NCBI RefSeq assembly: GCF_023898315.1 | Contig: NC_064619.1 | Location: 304,024,150 to 304,088,149 of the forward strand | Length of the DNA stretch: 64,000 nt | DNA from: Schistocerca nitens | Taxonomy: Eukaryota; Arthropoda; Insecta; Orthoptera; Acrididae | Direction: 5' to 3' | Shown: one piece after another, positions 1-11,639 of the stretch | How the letters are laid out: every line of letters begins with the position of its first letter | How positions within the stretch are numbered: the first letter of the stretch is position 1 | Position numbers and translations under genes: made by a program | The notes under the pieces: generated by a model | Database searches by the model: none | Told to the model about the DNA's origin: nothing | The model's input: the letters and a program-made list of their open reading frames with translations, nothing else

Positions 1-409
1 ATAAATGCCACTTGTGAATTAAATGTCAGTTAACAGTCTTAAAATGTTGTGCCTGTGTGGACAAGGGAGGACACAGCCAAAGACGATGCTGAGCTGGTGC
101 TTTTGCCACTGGTTGTGAAACACGAGTCATCTCCAGGGCCACTGACGATTATGGGACAGGCAGAAGTTAGAGCTGCAGCTTCCTCCACTTGTCCACTCTG
201 ACTGTGCTCTCAACACTCGCTGGTGAATAAAGCAGGAGCGCCCAACTTGGTGGTGCGTAACGTAACTTTGTTGGTGCGTGAGTAACAGTGTACTCCAATG
301 GAGATGCTAACCGCAGAAAACGTGCCTGCAATTGAAATCCACAGCTGAACGAAAGCTGTGAACTGTAATGATTGTACTGATAACAGTAATGTGTGATGTG
401 GGTTGTTTG
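1..409. other. No gene recognised (left edge)
   Basis: I see no coding motif, TIR or repeat structure here. The last 100 bases or so may be the extreme 5' part of the mariner remnant that follows, because tracts near 330-410 can be read as poor matches to a mariner N-terminus, but stops in all frames prevent a firm call. Confidence 0.4.
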
Positions 410-1285
410 TGCTTCTAATGAAGAAAACAGTGGTACTAAACTAAATGTGTCTGACAGAGCCCGGACTGGACGGCCTTTTATGGAAAACTACGAGGCTCAC
501 TGGAATCAGGTTGATGAACTCTTCAGAGATAATCGTCATGTAACACAGACACAGTTGTCAGGTTAAGTGTGGTGTATTACGAGAGCATGTAGGGCTGTAG
601 GTCATCACTGCAGAACTACAGAAAAATTTATGAGTCATGGGTGCCTTGAATGCTCGATTCTGACGTAAAGCAGAGAAGAATGGCCATCTGTTAACAGTTT
701 CTTTTCGGCTTTCTGAGCGTGAGGGTGATCGGTTCCTTAATAACATTTTGACAGTTGATGAAAGCCAGGTTCACCATTTTGACCCCAAAAACAAGAGAAC
801 ATCAATGGAATTCCACCTCAGAGGATCACTGATGCCAAAAATGTTCAAGACCATGCCATCAGAAGGCAAAGTCATGCTCACAGTATTCTGAGATATTCAA
901 AGTATGGTGTATTTGGAACTCGTGTCTAAAGGCATGAGCTCTCCGAGATATGCAACACCCTCATGAAGCTAAAAGCATGAATTTTAAGACTTTGTCTACA
1001 CATGGAACATCTTCTCCTTCAGCATAACAATGCCAAATCTCACGCAGGTGCTGCAAGACCTGCAACAATCCGACTCCTTGAGTTCATTATCATCGATCAT
1101 CCTCTGTACAGTCCCAACTGGCCCCCTCCAATTTTCATCTGTTTCCAAGACACCTTCGAAGACTTCACTTTGATAGTGATGAAGCAATGAAAGCAGAGAT
1201 GAGTCTGTGACTCTGTCAAAGAAGTCAAATATTCTACAGTGACAGTATGAACAAATAGGCCACTTGTTGAGAGAAATGTGTTATT
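410..1285 (+). pseudogene. mariner-family transposase remnant
   Basis: Split across frames, this stretch retains landmarks of a mariner (DD34D) transposase in the right order. A linker reading NVSDRARTGRPF is at about 444-480. The first catalytic block reads ILTVDESQVHHF near 745-780 and is followed by a PKMFKTMPSEGKVMLTVF-type block. The second block reads LLLQHNNAKSHA near 1011-1046, where the family has HDNARPH. A YSPNWPPPIFICF block stands where the family has YSPDLAPSDFHLF. The C-terminal tract near 1225-1285 matches the usual end of the protein. The second catalytic Asp reads Asn and the third is lost, and there are several frameshifts and stops. TIRs were not identified. It is a dead, old copy. 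Family assignment is fairly sure, boundaries are not. Confidence 0.75.
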
Positions 1286-1296
1286 GTGATTGCTTC

Positions 1297-2006
1297 TCAG
1301 TTTTGGTTATTGATAACTTGATACCAGTGTCTGAGTTTAACTTGTACACAACAGCTTCCAGCACTGAAGATGATCACTATGTGATCGAAAATCGATTCTG
1401 CTATCAATAACACATCAATATTACGGCCAACGCTGACCTTCCTTTTAAGAAATGTGTTCGTCACCTGGGTGACTATGATGAGAAATAAATATGTAGACAT
1501 GAAGGATAAAGATGCAGAATGTTAAGGAAGTTCGTTTTATTTAAAGAGATTTAAGAGCCTTCACATAAAAATTTGGAGGCCTTCCTTTATGGTCAACACA
1601 TACATTTGCAATAATTACATGAGTACAGTAACACGTTACATACAAATGGACAAAAGTTTAATCACATAAGCAAAACAGTTTTTTAATAGATGAGTTCAAA
1701 GAATTCTTTGCTTGAGTAATTTTTTTGCAACAGAACCCTATTTCTAGCACTCTCTTATCATTTTCAATGACATTGAACAAATGGAGTGGCAATGTGTTGA
1801 AAAATTATTTTTATAGATAGTTCCAATAACATTATTATCGGCCAGGGAGAGTCTTGACAAAGATTAATCCAGACAGCTGCTGTTTCTAGTACTCTGTGCA
1901 TGCACATTAAATCTTGTATGAAATTTCTACTTATTTTCTCTAGCATACATTAAACGATTATACTTGCAAGCTAGTTTAGTTAATTAGCTACTTAGTTTCA
2001 TATTCT
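1297..2006. other. No gene recognised, AT-rich
   Basis: There are no coding motifs I can assign. The first 200 bases contain a short block (about 1365-1400, GAAGATGATCACTATGTGATCGA) that looks like the tail of some repeat, with a small inverted repeat around GATCAC/GTGATC. The rest is AT-rich sequence. Confidence 0.4.
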
Positions 2007-2008
2007 AC

Positions 2009-3400
2009 ACTACTGGCCATTAAAATTCCTACACCAAGAAGAAATGCAGATGATAAACGGGTGTTCATTGACAAATATATTATACTAGAACTGACATGTG
2101 ATTACATTTTCACGCAATTTGGGTGCATAGATCCTGAGAAATCAGTACCCAGAACAACCACCTCTGGCCGCAATAATGGCTTCAATATGCCTGGGCATTG
2201 AGTCAAACAGAGCTAGGATGGCGTGGACGGGTAGAGCTGCCCATGCAGCTTCAACACGATACCACAGTACATCAAGAGTAGTGAATGGCATATTGTGACG
2301 AGCCAGATGGTCGGCCACCACTGACCAGAAATTTTCAATTGGTGAGAGATCTGGAGAATGTGCTGGCCAGGGCAGCAGTCTAACATTTTCTGTATCCAGA
2401 AAGGACCGTACAGGACCTGCAACATGCGGTCGTGCATTATCCTGCTGAAATGTAGGGTGTCACAGGGATCGAATGAAGGGTCATAACACATCTGGAATGT
2501 AACGTCCACTGTTCAAAGTGCCGTCAGTGCGAACAAGAGGTGACCGAGAAGTGTAACCAATGGCACCCCATACCATCACGCCGGGTGATACGCCATTATG
2601 GCGATGACGAATACAAGCTTCCAATGTGCGTTCACCGCGATGTCGCCAAACACGAATGCGACCATCATGATGCTGTAAACAGAACCTGGATTCATCCGAA
2701 AAAATGACGTTTCTCCATTCGTGCACCCAGGTTCGTCGTTGATTACACCATCGCAGGCGCTCCTGTCTGTGATGCAGCGTCAAGGTAACTGCAGCCATGG
2801 TCTCCGAGGTGATAGTCCATGCTGCTGCAAACGTCGTCGAACTGTTCATGCAGATGGTTGTTGTCTTGTAAACGTCCCCATCTGTTGACTCAGGGATAGA
2901 GACGTGGCTGCACGCTCCATTACTGACATGCGGGTACGATGCCTGTCATCCTGACTGCTAGTGATACGAGGCCGTTGGGATCCAGCACGGCGTTCCGTAT
3001 TACCCTCCTGAACCCACCGATTCCACATTCTGCTATCAGTCATTGGATCTCGACCAACGCGAGGAGCAATGTCGCGATACGATAAACCGCAATCGCAATA
3101 GGCTACAATCCGACCTTTATCAAAGTAGGAAACGTGATGGTACACATTTCTCCTCCTTACACAAGGCATCACAACAACGTTCCACTAGGCAACGCTGGTC
3201 AACTGCTGTTTGTGTATGAGAAATCGGTTGGAAACTTTCATCATGTCAGCACGATGTAGGTGTCGCCACTGGCGCCAACGTTGTGTGAATGATCTGAAAA
3301 GCTAATCATTTGCATATCACAGCATCTTCTTCCTGTCGGTTAAATTTCGCATCTGTAGCACATCTTCTTCGTGGTGTAGCAATTTTAATGGCCAGTAGTG
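2009..3400 (-). mobile_element. Tc1-like DNA transposon, complete ends
   Basis: The element is bounded by perfect 20-bp TIRs (CACTACTGGCCATTAAAATT at 2009-2028 and its complement at 3381-3400). Each end is flanked by TA (2007-2008 and 3401-3402), the target duplication expected for Tc1/mariner elements. It is 1392 bp long, a normal size for an intact Tc1-like element. The transposase gene fills most of it on the minus strand. Termini and target site are exactly preserved, but the gene carries nonsense codons and a frameshift, so the copy could move only with a transposase supplied in trans. Confidence 0.93.
2142..3169 (-). pseudogene. Tc1-like transposase, broken
   Basis: Read from the ATG at 3169, it gives a helix-turn-helix DNA-binding N-terminus (SYRDIAPRVGRDPMT region), then the DDE catalytic core, and ends at a stop at 2142-2144 after GGCSGY. 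Length is about 340 codons, full length for the family. The catalytic residues are all readable: Asp in FSDESRF, Asp in FQQDNARPH, Glu in SPIENFW, plus the WGAIGY block between. The frame is broken by a TGA near 2848, a one-base shift near 2788, and two further TGA codons between 2440 and 2500. At the three TGA positions related copies that I remember carry Arg, so CGA-to-TGA change at CpG is plausible. It is a recent but dead copy. Confidence 0.9.
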
Positions 3401-3401
3401 T

Positions 3402-3689
3402 ATGATAAGTCGTAAAAATTTGGAATGAGTCATTATACATTCACATAACAAATTAATTTGAAAATATAACTAGATGTTGAACAATTGAAAAAAAATTGTA
3501 CAGATGTGAGTTAGTAATTCCTTCCCGCCATCTTTTATACATTACAATAATAGAAATTCGTATATGGAACAGAAGTTGTCAAGAAGAAACTTTTTCTGTT
3601 TATTGTCACTGGGTAAGAAATCAAAAATTCTTCTTGCAGTGATACCTTGTAGTATCACACTGAGAGAATTTGATATTTCATTGTATTCT
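3402..3689. other. No gene recognised
   Basis: Short AT-rich spacer between the Tc1-like element and the LINE. I see nothing I can name. Confidence 0.4.
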
Positions 3690-4147
3690 CTGTCTTACGA
3701 CGGATGTAGGAGTAGGTTTAATAATGAATAAAAACATAGGAGTGCGGGTAACCTATAACAAACAGCATAGTGAACGCATTATCGTGGCCAAGATAGACAC
3801 GAATCCCACGCCTATTACAGTAGTACAAGTTTATATGCCAACTAGCTCTGCAGATGACGAAGAAATTGAAGAAATGTATGATGAGATAAAAGAAATTATT
3901 CAGATAGTGAAGGGAGACGAAAATTTAATAGTCATGGGTGACTGGAATTCGATATTGGGAAAAGGAAGAGAAGAAACCTAGTATGTGAATATGGATTTGG
4001 GGTAATAAATGAAAGAGGAAGCCGCATGTTGGATCTTGCACAGAGCATAACTTAATCATAGCTAACACTTGGTTCAAGAATCATAAAAGAAGATTGTATA
4101 CATGGAAGAAGCCTTGAGATACTGACTGGTTTCAGATAGATTATATA

Positions 4148-4525
4148 ATGGTGAGACAGAGATTTAGGAACCAGGTTTTAAATTGTAAGACATTTCCAGG
4201 GGCAGATGTGGACTCTGACCACAATCTAATGGTTATGAACTGTAGATTCAAACTGAAGAAACTGCAAAAAGGTGGGAATTTAAGGAGATGGGACCTGGAT
4301 AAACTGAAAGAACCAGAGGTTGTACAGAGTTTCATGGAGAGCATAAGGGAACAATTGACAAGAATGGGGGAAAGATATACAGTACAAGAAGAATGGGTAG
4401 CTTTGAGGGATGAAGTAGTGAAGGCAGCAGAGGATCAAGTAGGTAAAAAGACGAGGGCTATTAGGAATCCTTGGGTGACAGAAGAAATATTGAGTTTAAC
4501 TGATGAAAATATAAAAATGCATTAA
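4148..4525 (+). pseudogene. LINE endonuclease end and linker fragment
   Basis: This 125-codon stretch begins at the end of the endonuclease domain, with the DSDHNLMVM block that contains the catalytic SDH motif. It continues into a charged linker (RRWDLDKLKEPEVVQSF, ending near NPWVTEEILSL). It is one frame of the RTE-like LINE ORF. A frame break separates it from the RT frame starting at 4585 and another from the upstream endonuclease piece at 3690-3981. It has no independent function. Confidence 0.75.
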
Positions 4526-4584
4526 ATGAAGCAGGCAAAAAGGAATACAAACGTCTCAAAAATGAGATTGGCAGGAAGTGTAAA

Positions 4585-5748
4585 ATGGCTAAGCAGGCAT
4601 GGCTAGACGACAAATGTATGGATGTAGAGGCTTATCTCACTAGGGGTAAGATAGATACTGCCTACAGGAAAATTAAAGAGACCTTTGGAGAAATGAGAAC
4701 CACTTGTATGAATATCAAGAGCTCAGATGGAAACCCAGTTCTAAGCAAAGAAGGGAAAGCACAAAGGTGGAAGGAGTATGTAGAGGGTTTATACAAGGGC
4801 GAGGTACTTGAGGGCAATATTATGGAAATGGAAGAGGATGTAGATGAAGATGATATCAGAGATATGATACTGCGTGAAGAGTTTGACAGAGCACTGAAAG
4901 ACCTAAGTCGGAACAAGGCACTGGGAGTAGACAACATTCCATTAGAACTACTGACAACCTTGGGAAAGCCAGTCCTGACAAAACTCTACCATCTGGTGAG
5001 CAAGATGTACGAGACAGGCGAAATACCCTCAGATTTCAAGAAGAGTATAATAATTCCAATCCCAAAGAAAGCAGGTGTTGACAGATGTGAAAATTTCCGA
5101 ACTATCAGTTTAATAAGTCACGCCATCAAAATACTAATACGAATTCTTTACAGACGAATGGAAAAACTGGTAGAAGCCGACCACAGGGACGATCAGTTTG
5201 GATTCCGTAGAAGTATTGGAACATGTGAGGCAATACTGACCCTACGACTTATCTTAGAAGCTAGATTAAGGAAAGGCAAATCTACGTTTCTAGCATTTGT
5301 AGACTTAGAGAAAGCTTTTAACAATGTTGACTGGAATACTCTCTTTCAAATTCTGAAGGTGGCAGGGGTAAAATACAGGGAGCGAAAGGCTATTTACAAT
5401 TTGTACAGAAACCAGATGGCAGTTATAAGGGTCGAGGGTCATGGAAGGGAAGCAGTGGTTGGGAAGGGAGTGAGACAGGGTTGTAGCCTCTCCCCAATGT
5501 TCTTCAATCTGTATATTGAGCAAGCAACAAAGGAAACAAAAGAAAAATTCGGAGTAGGTATTAAAATCCATGGAGAAGAAATAAAAACTTTAAGGTTCAC
5601 TGATGACATTGTATTTCTGTCAGAGACAGCAAAGGACTTGGAAGAGGAGTTGAAGGGAATGGACAGTGTCTTGAAAGGAGGATATAAGATGAACATCAAC
5701 AAAAGTAAAACGAGGATAATAGAATGTAGTCAAATTGGTGGTTGTTAG
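4585..5748 (+). pseudogene. LINE reverse transcriptase, N-terminal two thirds
   Basis: A long open stretch covering the RT palm and fingers of the RTE-like element. It shows NKALGVDNIPLELL near 4912-4955, an IIPIPKKAGVDRCENFRTIS block, QFGFRRSIGTCEA near 5200, the first catalytic Asp in AFVDLEKAFNNVDW near 5297-5335, GVRQGCSLSPMFF near 5467-5505, and the catalytic pair as RFTDDIVFLSE near 5594-5625. FTDD replaces the commoner FADD. The frame runs into the SINE at 5737 and stops inside it. The remainder resumes after the SINE. Before the SINE landed the RT core itself appears to have been open. Confidence 0.88.
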
Positions 5749-5992
5749 TGTTTAACGTCCCGTCGACTACGAGGTCATTAGAGACGGAGCGCAAGCTCGG
5801 TTTATGGAAGGATTGGGAAGGAAATAGGCCATGCCCTTTCAAAGGAACCATCCCAGCATTTGCCTGAAACGATTTAGGGAAATCACGGAAAACCTAAATC
5901 AGGATGGCTGGAGACGGGATTGAACCGTCGTCCTCCCGAATGCGAGTCCAGTGTGCTAACCACTGCGCCACCTCGCTCGGTGTAGTCAAATT
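5725..5992 (-). mobile_element. tRNA-derived SINE with 12-bp target-site duplication
   Basis: The body spans 5737-5980, flanked by direct repeats TGTAGTCAAATT at 5725-5736 and 5981-5992. On the minus strand the head is tRNA-like, with a perfect A box (TGGCGCAGTGG) and a perfect B box (GGTTCAATCCC, about 5915-5926), the RNA polymerase III internal promoter. The tRNA-unrelated body follows, ending at ACGGGACGTTAAACACTAA. It interrupts the RT frame of the RTE-like LINE, so it landed after that LINE. It encodes no protein and would have used LINE machinery in trans. Confidence 0.93.
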
Positions 5993-6060
5993 AAGTCGGG
6001 TGATGCTGAGGGAATTAGATCAGGAAATGAAACACTTAAGTAGTAAAGGAGTTTTGCTAT

Positions 6061-6615
6061 TTGGGGAGCAAAATAACTGATGATGGTCGAAGTAGAGAGG
6101 ATATAAAATGTAAACTGGCAATGGCAAGGAAAGCGTTTCTGAAGAAGGGAAATTTGTTAACATCGAGTATGGATTTAAGTGTCAGAAAGTCGTTTCTGAG
6201 AGTATTTGTATGGAGTGTAGCCATGTATGGAAGTGAAACATGGACGATAAATAGTATGGACAAGAAGAGAATAGAAGCTTTCGAAATGTGGTGCTACAGA
6301 AGAATGTTGAAGATTAGATGGGTAGATCACATAACTAATGAGGAGGTATTGAATAGAATTGGGGAGAAGAGGAGTTTGTGGCACAACTGGAATAGAAGAA
6401 GGTATCAGTTGGTAGGACATGTTCTGAGGCATCAAGGAATCACAAATTTAGTATTGGAGGGCAGCGTGGAGGGTAAAAATCGTAGAGGGAGACCAAGAGA
6501 TGAATATACTAAGCAGATTCAGAAGGATGTAGGTTGCAGTACGTACTGGGAGATGAAGGAGTTTGCACAGGATAGAGTAGCATGGAGAGCTGCATCAATC
6601 CAGTCTCAGGACTGA
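6061..6615 (+). pseudogene. LINE C-terminal domain after the SINE
   Basis: Continuation of the RTE-like ORF. The translated tract contains the GSKITDDGRS block that follows the RT thumb, then YGSETWTINSMDKKRIEAF, CYRRMLKIRWVDHITNEEV and GRPRDEYTKQIQ, and ends at a natural stop at 6615. These blocks recur at the C-terminus of many insect endonuclease-RT proteins. Between the SINE and 6061 the frame is not open, so at least one other lesion exists. The stop is followed at once by the CAACAACAACA tail, so the true 3' end is preserved. Confidence 0.85.
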
Positions 6616-6639
6616 AGACCACAACAACAACATGACGCA

Positions 6640-6955
6640 CGTGCGAAAGTGGTGAAAGTGTCAATGTAGAGAAATGCTCATTATATTTGTTAAAAGCTGG
6701 TAGTGGCCAAATGTTTACTTCCCGTATGTTTTGAAATGTAATGCATAATTGTCTTTTTTACATCCAATCTAGACAGACTAAAATAGCTATACATTGTTTT
6801 ATATGTTAAAAACTACGACGGTGGTATTCACACTCAAAGATATAATGGCTGTGAGTGGCCGCAGTGATGCTAGAAGGAGACTGTTATACATTATATCACT
6901 AGCTTTCTAAGCGGACTTGGAGGTAATATGATGTGCTCTTACAAAAGAGTGGTGC
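6640..6955. other. No gene recognised
   Basis: Between the tail of the RTE-like element and the next LINE fragment I see no motif. It may contain diverged upstream parts of the LINE that begins around 6960, but the frames are too broken to say. Confidence 0.35.
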
Positions 6956-6959
6956 CATT

Positions 6960-8107
6960 GGAAAACTCATGCAATTGCTAGAAATATATTTAAAGAGTAA
7001 AGAACAGTGAACAGGGATTATGTACTCTAATGGAGATATACTGGAGAGGAGAAGGTGGAGTATAAGAAATTTACATTTTGGTGTTCCTCAGGGCTCTATT
7101 TTAGGTCCAGTCCTATTCATATGTTATGTAAATAATTTCTCAAGTTCTCTTGACAGTAAGCAATTGATAACTATTTATGCAGATGATACATCTGGTGTCT
7201 GCTATCCACATAATGAGCCCAGCCTAGTTGAAGAGATACATAACTTTATTGAAAAGACATGAGCTTACTTTGGAAGAGAGAACCTAAAAGTAAGCACAGA
7301 AAAAACTAATATTATTCATTTTAAACAAAGTGGCCCAAACAGACAAAATACTGTGATTGATGAAATTCTACCAAAACCTGTACAGATTGTAAACTCTTGG
7401 GATTATGCATAGATGATCAACTTTCATGGAAGCAGCAAGCTGATTACGTCTGTAAAAAAAAAAAAAAAATAAGTTGATATGTATAAGAAGATTATCACCA
7501 TATCTTAATTCTGAAATCCTAAGGACTGTATATTATGGATTAGTAAATCCTTTCTTGTCTTATGAAATACTACTGTGGGGTGGGACATGCTAAACTAATA
7601 TGAAAAGAGTTTTCATATGGCAGAAGCGAGCCTTGAGGATCATAGGAAAAGTAAAACCAGGAACTTATTTTAAACTCCTATTTATTAGACACAATATTCT
7701 CACAGTTTATGCCATGTATATACTAGAAACTATAATACTAGTAAATGAAGACATTAAGATCACAAAAGAAACATGGATATTCACAACTATGACTTAAGGC
7801 ATAGAGAAGATTTTCACGTGGTTAACAGAAGATTAACTTTAACAGCGAAAAGCCCCTATGTCAAAGAAGCTGTTTTTAATAATATGTTAACAAGTGAGGT
7901 TAAGATATTGACAGGGGATACTTTTAAAAAGCGAGTCAAGCAGTGGCTTATTCAAAAATGCCCTTATAACTTGAATTTATCATGAATTAAAATGCAATAA
8001 GAAATAATGTAAACTAAAAAAATTGTAATTGTAAAAAGTTTATACTTAATTGAAACGAAACATGCACGTAATATTACGTGTTACGAGCACTAAATTGAAT
8101 TGAATAT
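6960..8107 (+). pseudogene. LINE fragment (CR1/Jockey-like RT end and C-terminus)
   Basis: The tract begins in the RT just before motif GVPQGSILGPVLF (about 7081-7120), followed by the catalytic block TIYADDTSGVC near 7170-7200. Broken frames then give NLKVSTEKTNIIHF, QKRALRIIGKVKPG (about 7620-7650) and NYDLRHREDFHV (about 7785-7820), ending KKRVKQWLIQKCPYNLNLS with a stop near 7984. These are the usual C-terminal blocks of CR1/Jockey-type LINEs. The 3' UTR ends in a short ATTGA-type repeat (ATTGAATTGAAT) near 8093-8105, consistent with a CR1-like tail. It is 5'-truncated, with an A-run expansion at about 7457-7470 and several frame breaks. It is dead. Confidence 0.8.
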
Positions 8108-8111
8108 ATGC

Positions 8112-9790
8112 CATTTAAAGAGATGATAACCATTCGCTTTCAGTTTGATAAGTAGGATTTAAGCCATTGTAGGGCACTGCTGCTAATGCCATACTTTTCA
8201 AGTTTGTAGATAATCAATGCATGGTTTACAGAATCAAACACCTTTGTGGGGTCACAGAAAATTCCAGACCCCTTATTTCTCTTGGCTAATGATGTACTTA
8301 TTTTCTCAATGAAACTGTTCACTGCATCCATGGTATTTTTCTCCTGCTAGAAACCAAATTGATTGTTTAGAATATCAGAACATTTTGCAATGAAGGTTTG
8401 GATTTGGGCAACAGCAAGTTTTCCAAATATTTTAGCTATGACTGGAAGAATTGAGATAGGATGATAATTTCCCATGATCTCTGTTGATCCTTTCTTGAAG
8501 AGTGATTTGACTTCATCATATTTAAGTACCGTCAGGAAACAGCCCTCTTCAAAACATTCATTTATTATTTGAACTTGTGGATTTGAAATTACATTTTGTT
8601 CCACTTTAATAACTTTGATTGGTATTCCATCCCAGCCTGCAGATTTTTTGTTTCTTAATGTTAGAATAACATTTTCTACATCCTCAACAGAGACTTTTAA
8701 AATTTTTGTAAAGTTTTCAGAATTTTAGGCCAAAGGGATGTACTTTGTTGTGATAATCGGTTACATCTACATCAGACTTTGCTACATTTATAAGGAATTC
8801 GTTAAAGTACCCTGGTATTTGAGATGGACTTACAATAGTATTTCCTTCATTGTCAATGTCTGAAATATCTTCGTTACATGCTTTAACACCTAACTCAGAT
8901 TTAATGGCTGACCACACTTCCTTTGTCTTATTTTTATGATTTAAAATTAGCCTGTTATTTGCCAGTTGTTTTGCTGCCTTGACAACTCTTTTAAGAATGG
9001 TTTTATAGAGTCTAACATATTCAATGAAATCAATATCTTTATTATATTTTAGTTATCTGTGCAGTTGCCTTTTCCATACATTGGAAATTTTTATGCCCTG
9101 AGTAATCCACTTTAATTTATTTGTCATTTTATTGCTCCAGAGTCTAGATGGAAATATTTCATTAAAAACACCAAGAAAACTATTTAGGAATTTCTCAAAA
9201 TTTTCATCAGTTGAATTACAGTGATCAAAAGGCCATGTTCTCTCTTTTAGCTTCTTATTACGTATTAGCAAATTTTCTTTGCTAAAGTTCCTGCTGATGT
9301 GGGTTCTCACCACTGTGTGAAATGTTCCTGTCTGTCTGTGGCAGCTCAGTGAACAATGCACAATGATCTGGAATACCTAGATATGGACAAAATTTATGCA
9401 TATCTTCTTATACATAATTAGTTAGAATATTGTCAATACTGGTTGCTGATTGGCCAATGTCTCTGGTAGATTCAAAGAAATTCAATTTGAAACCATGTTT
9501 CTTTAATAAGTCGGTGAATATTGAAGCATAGCTACTACCACATATGATATCAATGTTAAAATCAGCAGCTATTACAATTTTTTTCTTTTTTTCTCTACAA
9601 AGGGCTGCTTGCATAATTTGAAGCTAAGGTAATAATAGTTCTCTTGTTGACATCCCTAGAAATCTGTATGTTGAGATTATTATAACATTTGCTAGTGATT
9701 CCATTATTCTTACACTACAGCTCTCAAATACACATTCTTCATTTAAATAATTTAAACAATTTCTGGTCTCATAATTGCTCAAATCTGACC
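8112..9790 (-). pseudogene. LINE fragment (endonuclease to mid RT), minus strand
   Basis: Read on the minus strand from 9790, the order is: endonuclease middle (NYETRNCLNYLNEECVFE, about 9725-9780), KKIVIAADFNIDI (about 9550-9590, the GDFN motif with Gly to Ala), a linker with LKWITQGIKISN (about 9085-9120), then RT blocks VKSLFKKGSTEIMGNYHPISI (about 8450-8515), NNQFGF (8347-8365), and GIFCDPTKVFDSVNH (about 8215-8260). It ends at WLKSYLSN near 8140, before the catalytic YADD motif. So it is truncated at its 3' side where it abuts the tail of the plus-strand LINE. There are several frame breaks. It shares a segment with 12356-12400, so the two are fragments of one family. Confidence 0.8.
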
Positions 9791-10640
9791 TGGATCTCAA
9801 ACATTGGAGCAGTACTCATGAATGTGTCACATAATTGTTCTATACAGGTGGTCTAAGTGATCTTCCCCTCATTTCCAGTCACAAAACATATTCATCTTCC
9901 CAGAGGAAGGAAGTACTGACCGTGAAAGCTAGAAAAGTTTTTTTATTCAAGTGCTGTTTTTCTCTCGTACTTCGTACAAAGCATTTCATAATTTTACAAT
10001 GAGTACTGTCAGCCCTACATATAATGGTAACATTAAAATCCTGTTAATTTGAACCTTAGTGTTAACCAGCGTATACATCCTTGAGTGAAAACATTACGTT
10101 TAATTATAATTATAGAAGGAGAGGCTAAGATAATATTTTTTTTTACTTTAGGATTTTAAGTTTTCTGCCTGATATCTAGCAGCAACCTGTTAAAGACTTT
10201 CGATCAGAATATCAAATTCCATTCTGCATCATAGGCAGGGGTGTATAATCTACATGGTCATTGTTTTAACTTCCAGTAAATTGCAAGTTCATTTCACTGA
10301 ACAGAGTAAAATTACCCCTATTACAAACAACATATACTATTAGGGAGTAAATATGTTGACACGTAAGTGAAAGACTCCGAAGGGCCCTGAAGAGACTTCT
10401 GTAAGAAGCTGCGCTATCGATTTTACACAATAATTTCACACACATGGATAAAAAATTCTGTTAACTTGCCACATCAGATTTGAATAAAATCGCAAGCTTT
10501 TCATAACAGCCTCCATCACTGTCACCAGTAATGGTACTGGTATGTAATGGTATGGTTTACTGTAGCAGCACATTAAAAGTGTTTCAATTGAATTGATTCT
10601 GCATTATTTCTCTTCCCCATGTCCTTGACATTAATGCTAC
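9791..10640. other. No gene recognised
   Basis: AT-rich. A few short tracts (for example around 9895-9945) look like parts of repeats, but no motif is secure. The right part may be the decayed C-terminal end of the minus-strand LINE that follows. Confidence 0.35.
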
Positions 10641-10649
10641 CAAGTTATG

Positions 10650-11567
10650 TTCTTGTATAGGAATTAGTTTCCATGTTATAACATGTTAAATATAGAAAGT
10701 TTAACTGTAACCAAGCAGTAGTTTTCTTTGATGACAATATCAGTTCTAGTGCACAACTGAATTTCAAAATCTGTCTTGTGCGGTTAAAATCCATTACTGC
10801 TGCTATCTTGTGCTGACAATAAGATGGCTTTTTGTAGAAATAGTGAATAATTTCATTTGTAATACAGTTTCATAGTGTTAGTAGTTGCTCATGATCTTTA
10901 CACTTGCATGCAATGGATGTAGCATCAGCATACAGAACTATCCTTGAATTTGGGGAGCAGTATTTTGCCATTTACATAAATCGACAAAAGAAAGTATCCC
11001 AGTACTAAGTCCTCGGTACCGCCTATTAAATATCAGTAATGTTAGATCTGTGTGTGCCACTCGCCATTCTTAAGAGTGAAAACTGATTTGTGTTATATAA
11101 GGTTTTATTAAACTGTGAACAATTATCAGCATAATTACCCAGCCGTTTTCCCAGAGTTTTTACTATCTCTCTATACAAAAAATTGATAGAGATTAGCTAG
11201 AAAAAATAACTGTACTTTCAGATGGAGGTCTGTCTATATCTAAAATTATGTTTCCTTTCCCATCTATAGCTTATCGCAGAAAGTTCAGTAACACCTTCAA
11301 CATGTAAGCAATTGCATCTTTGAGCACCAATTATTGCCACCTTTTGCAACATCACCATAAGATTTGATATTCCTACTGAAAGATGAGCAGAAATTCTTTG
11401 TTAATGGATGCATAATAAGATTCTTTTTTGGTATACCAGTGCTCAGTAATAACTGAAACATCTGGTTTATTAAAACATGCCATTATGTCCAAATCATTGT
11501 GCTTATTTCCTAGGCTTGTAAAGTTTTGGATGATGATCTTGGTTTGCAGGTTGCATTGACAAGACAT
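10650..11567 (-). pseudogene. Highly decayed LINE, endonuclease plus RT motif, internally deleted
   Basis: Minus-strand reading from 11567 gives an endonuclease N-terminus (IIIQNFTSLGNKHNDLD, then DVSVITEHWYTKKE, about 11415-11535). Two broken frames follow with VEGVTELSAI near 11275-11305 and IILDIDRPPSES near 11220-11250, the usual VYRPPS region. After a gap too short for a full linker comes LVLGYFLLSIYVNGK near 10975-11010 and SSVLYADATSIACKC near 10910-10945, the RT motifs B' and C. The catalytic YADD reads YADA. The distance between endonuclease and RT blocks is several hundred codons short, so an internal deletion is inferred. Each motif alone is weak, but their order and strand agree. 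Confidence 0.6.
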
Positions 11568-11639
11568 TTTTTTCTTTTATTTTGTTTGTAACCATAAATA
11601 TCCTCATTAAGTAAATCAGATGTACTTGTCAATCTGGGA

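Larger units (their letters stand above)
3690..6634 (+). mobile_element. RTE-like non-LTR retrotransposon, 5'-truncated, with SINE insertion
   Basis: A LINE on the plus strand. In order it gives the second half of an apurinic-type endonuclease (VMGDWNSILGKG at about 3935-3975, IDYIMV near 4140, DSDHNLMVM near 4210), a linker, reverse transcriptase, and a C-terminal region containing YGSETWTINSMDKKRIEAF near 6225-6285. The endonuclease N-terminus is missing. The element ends just after the stop at 6615 in a short CAACAACAACA run rather than poly-A, which fits RTE-type elements. The RT is split by a SINE at 5737-5980. Clade assignment rests on the C-terminal domain and tail type and is moderate. 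That it is a LINE is certain. Confidence 0.8.
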
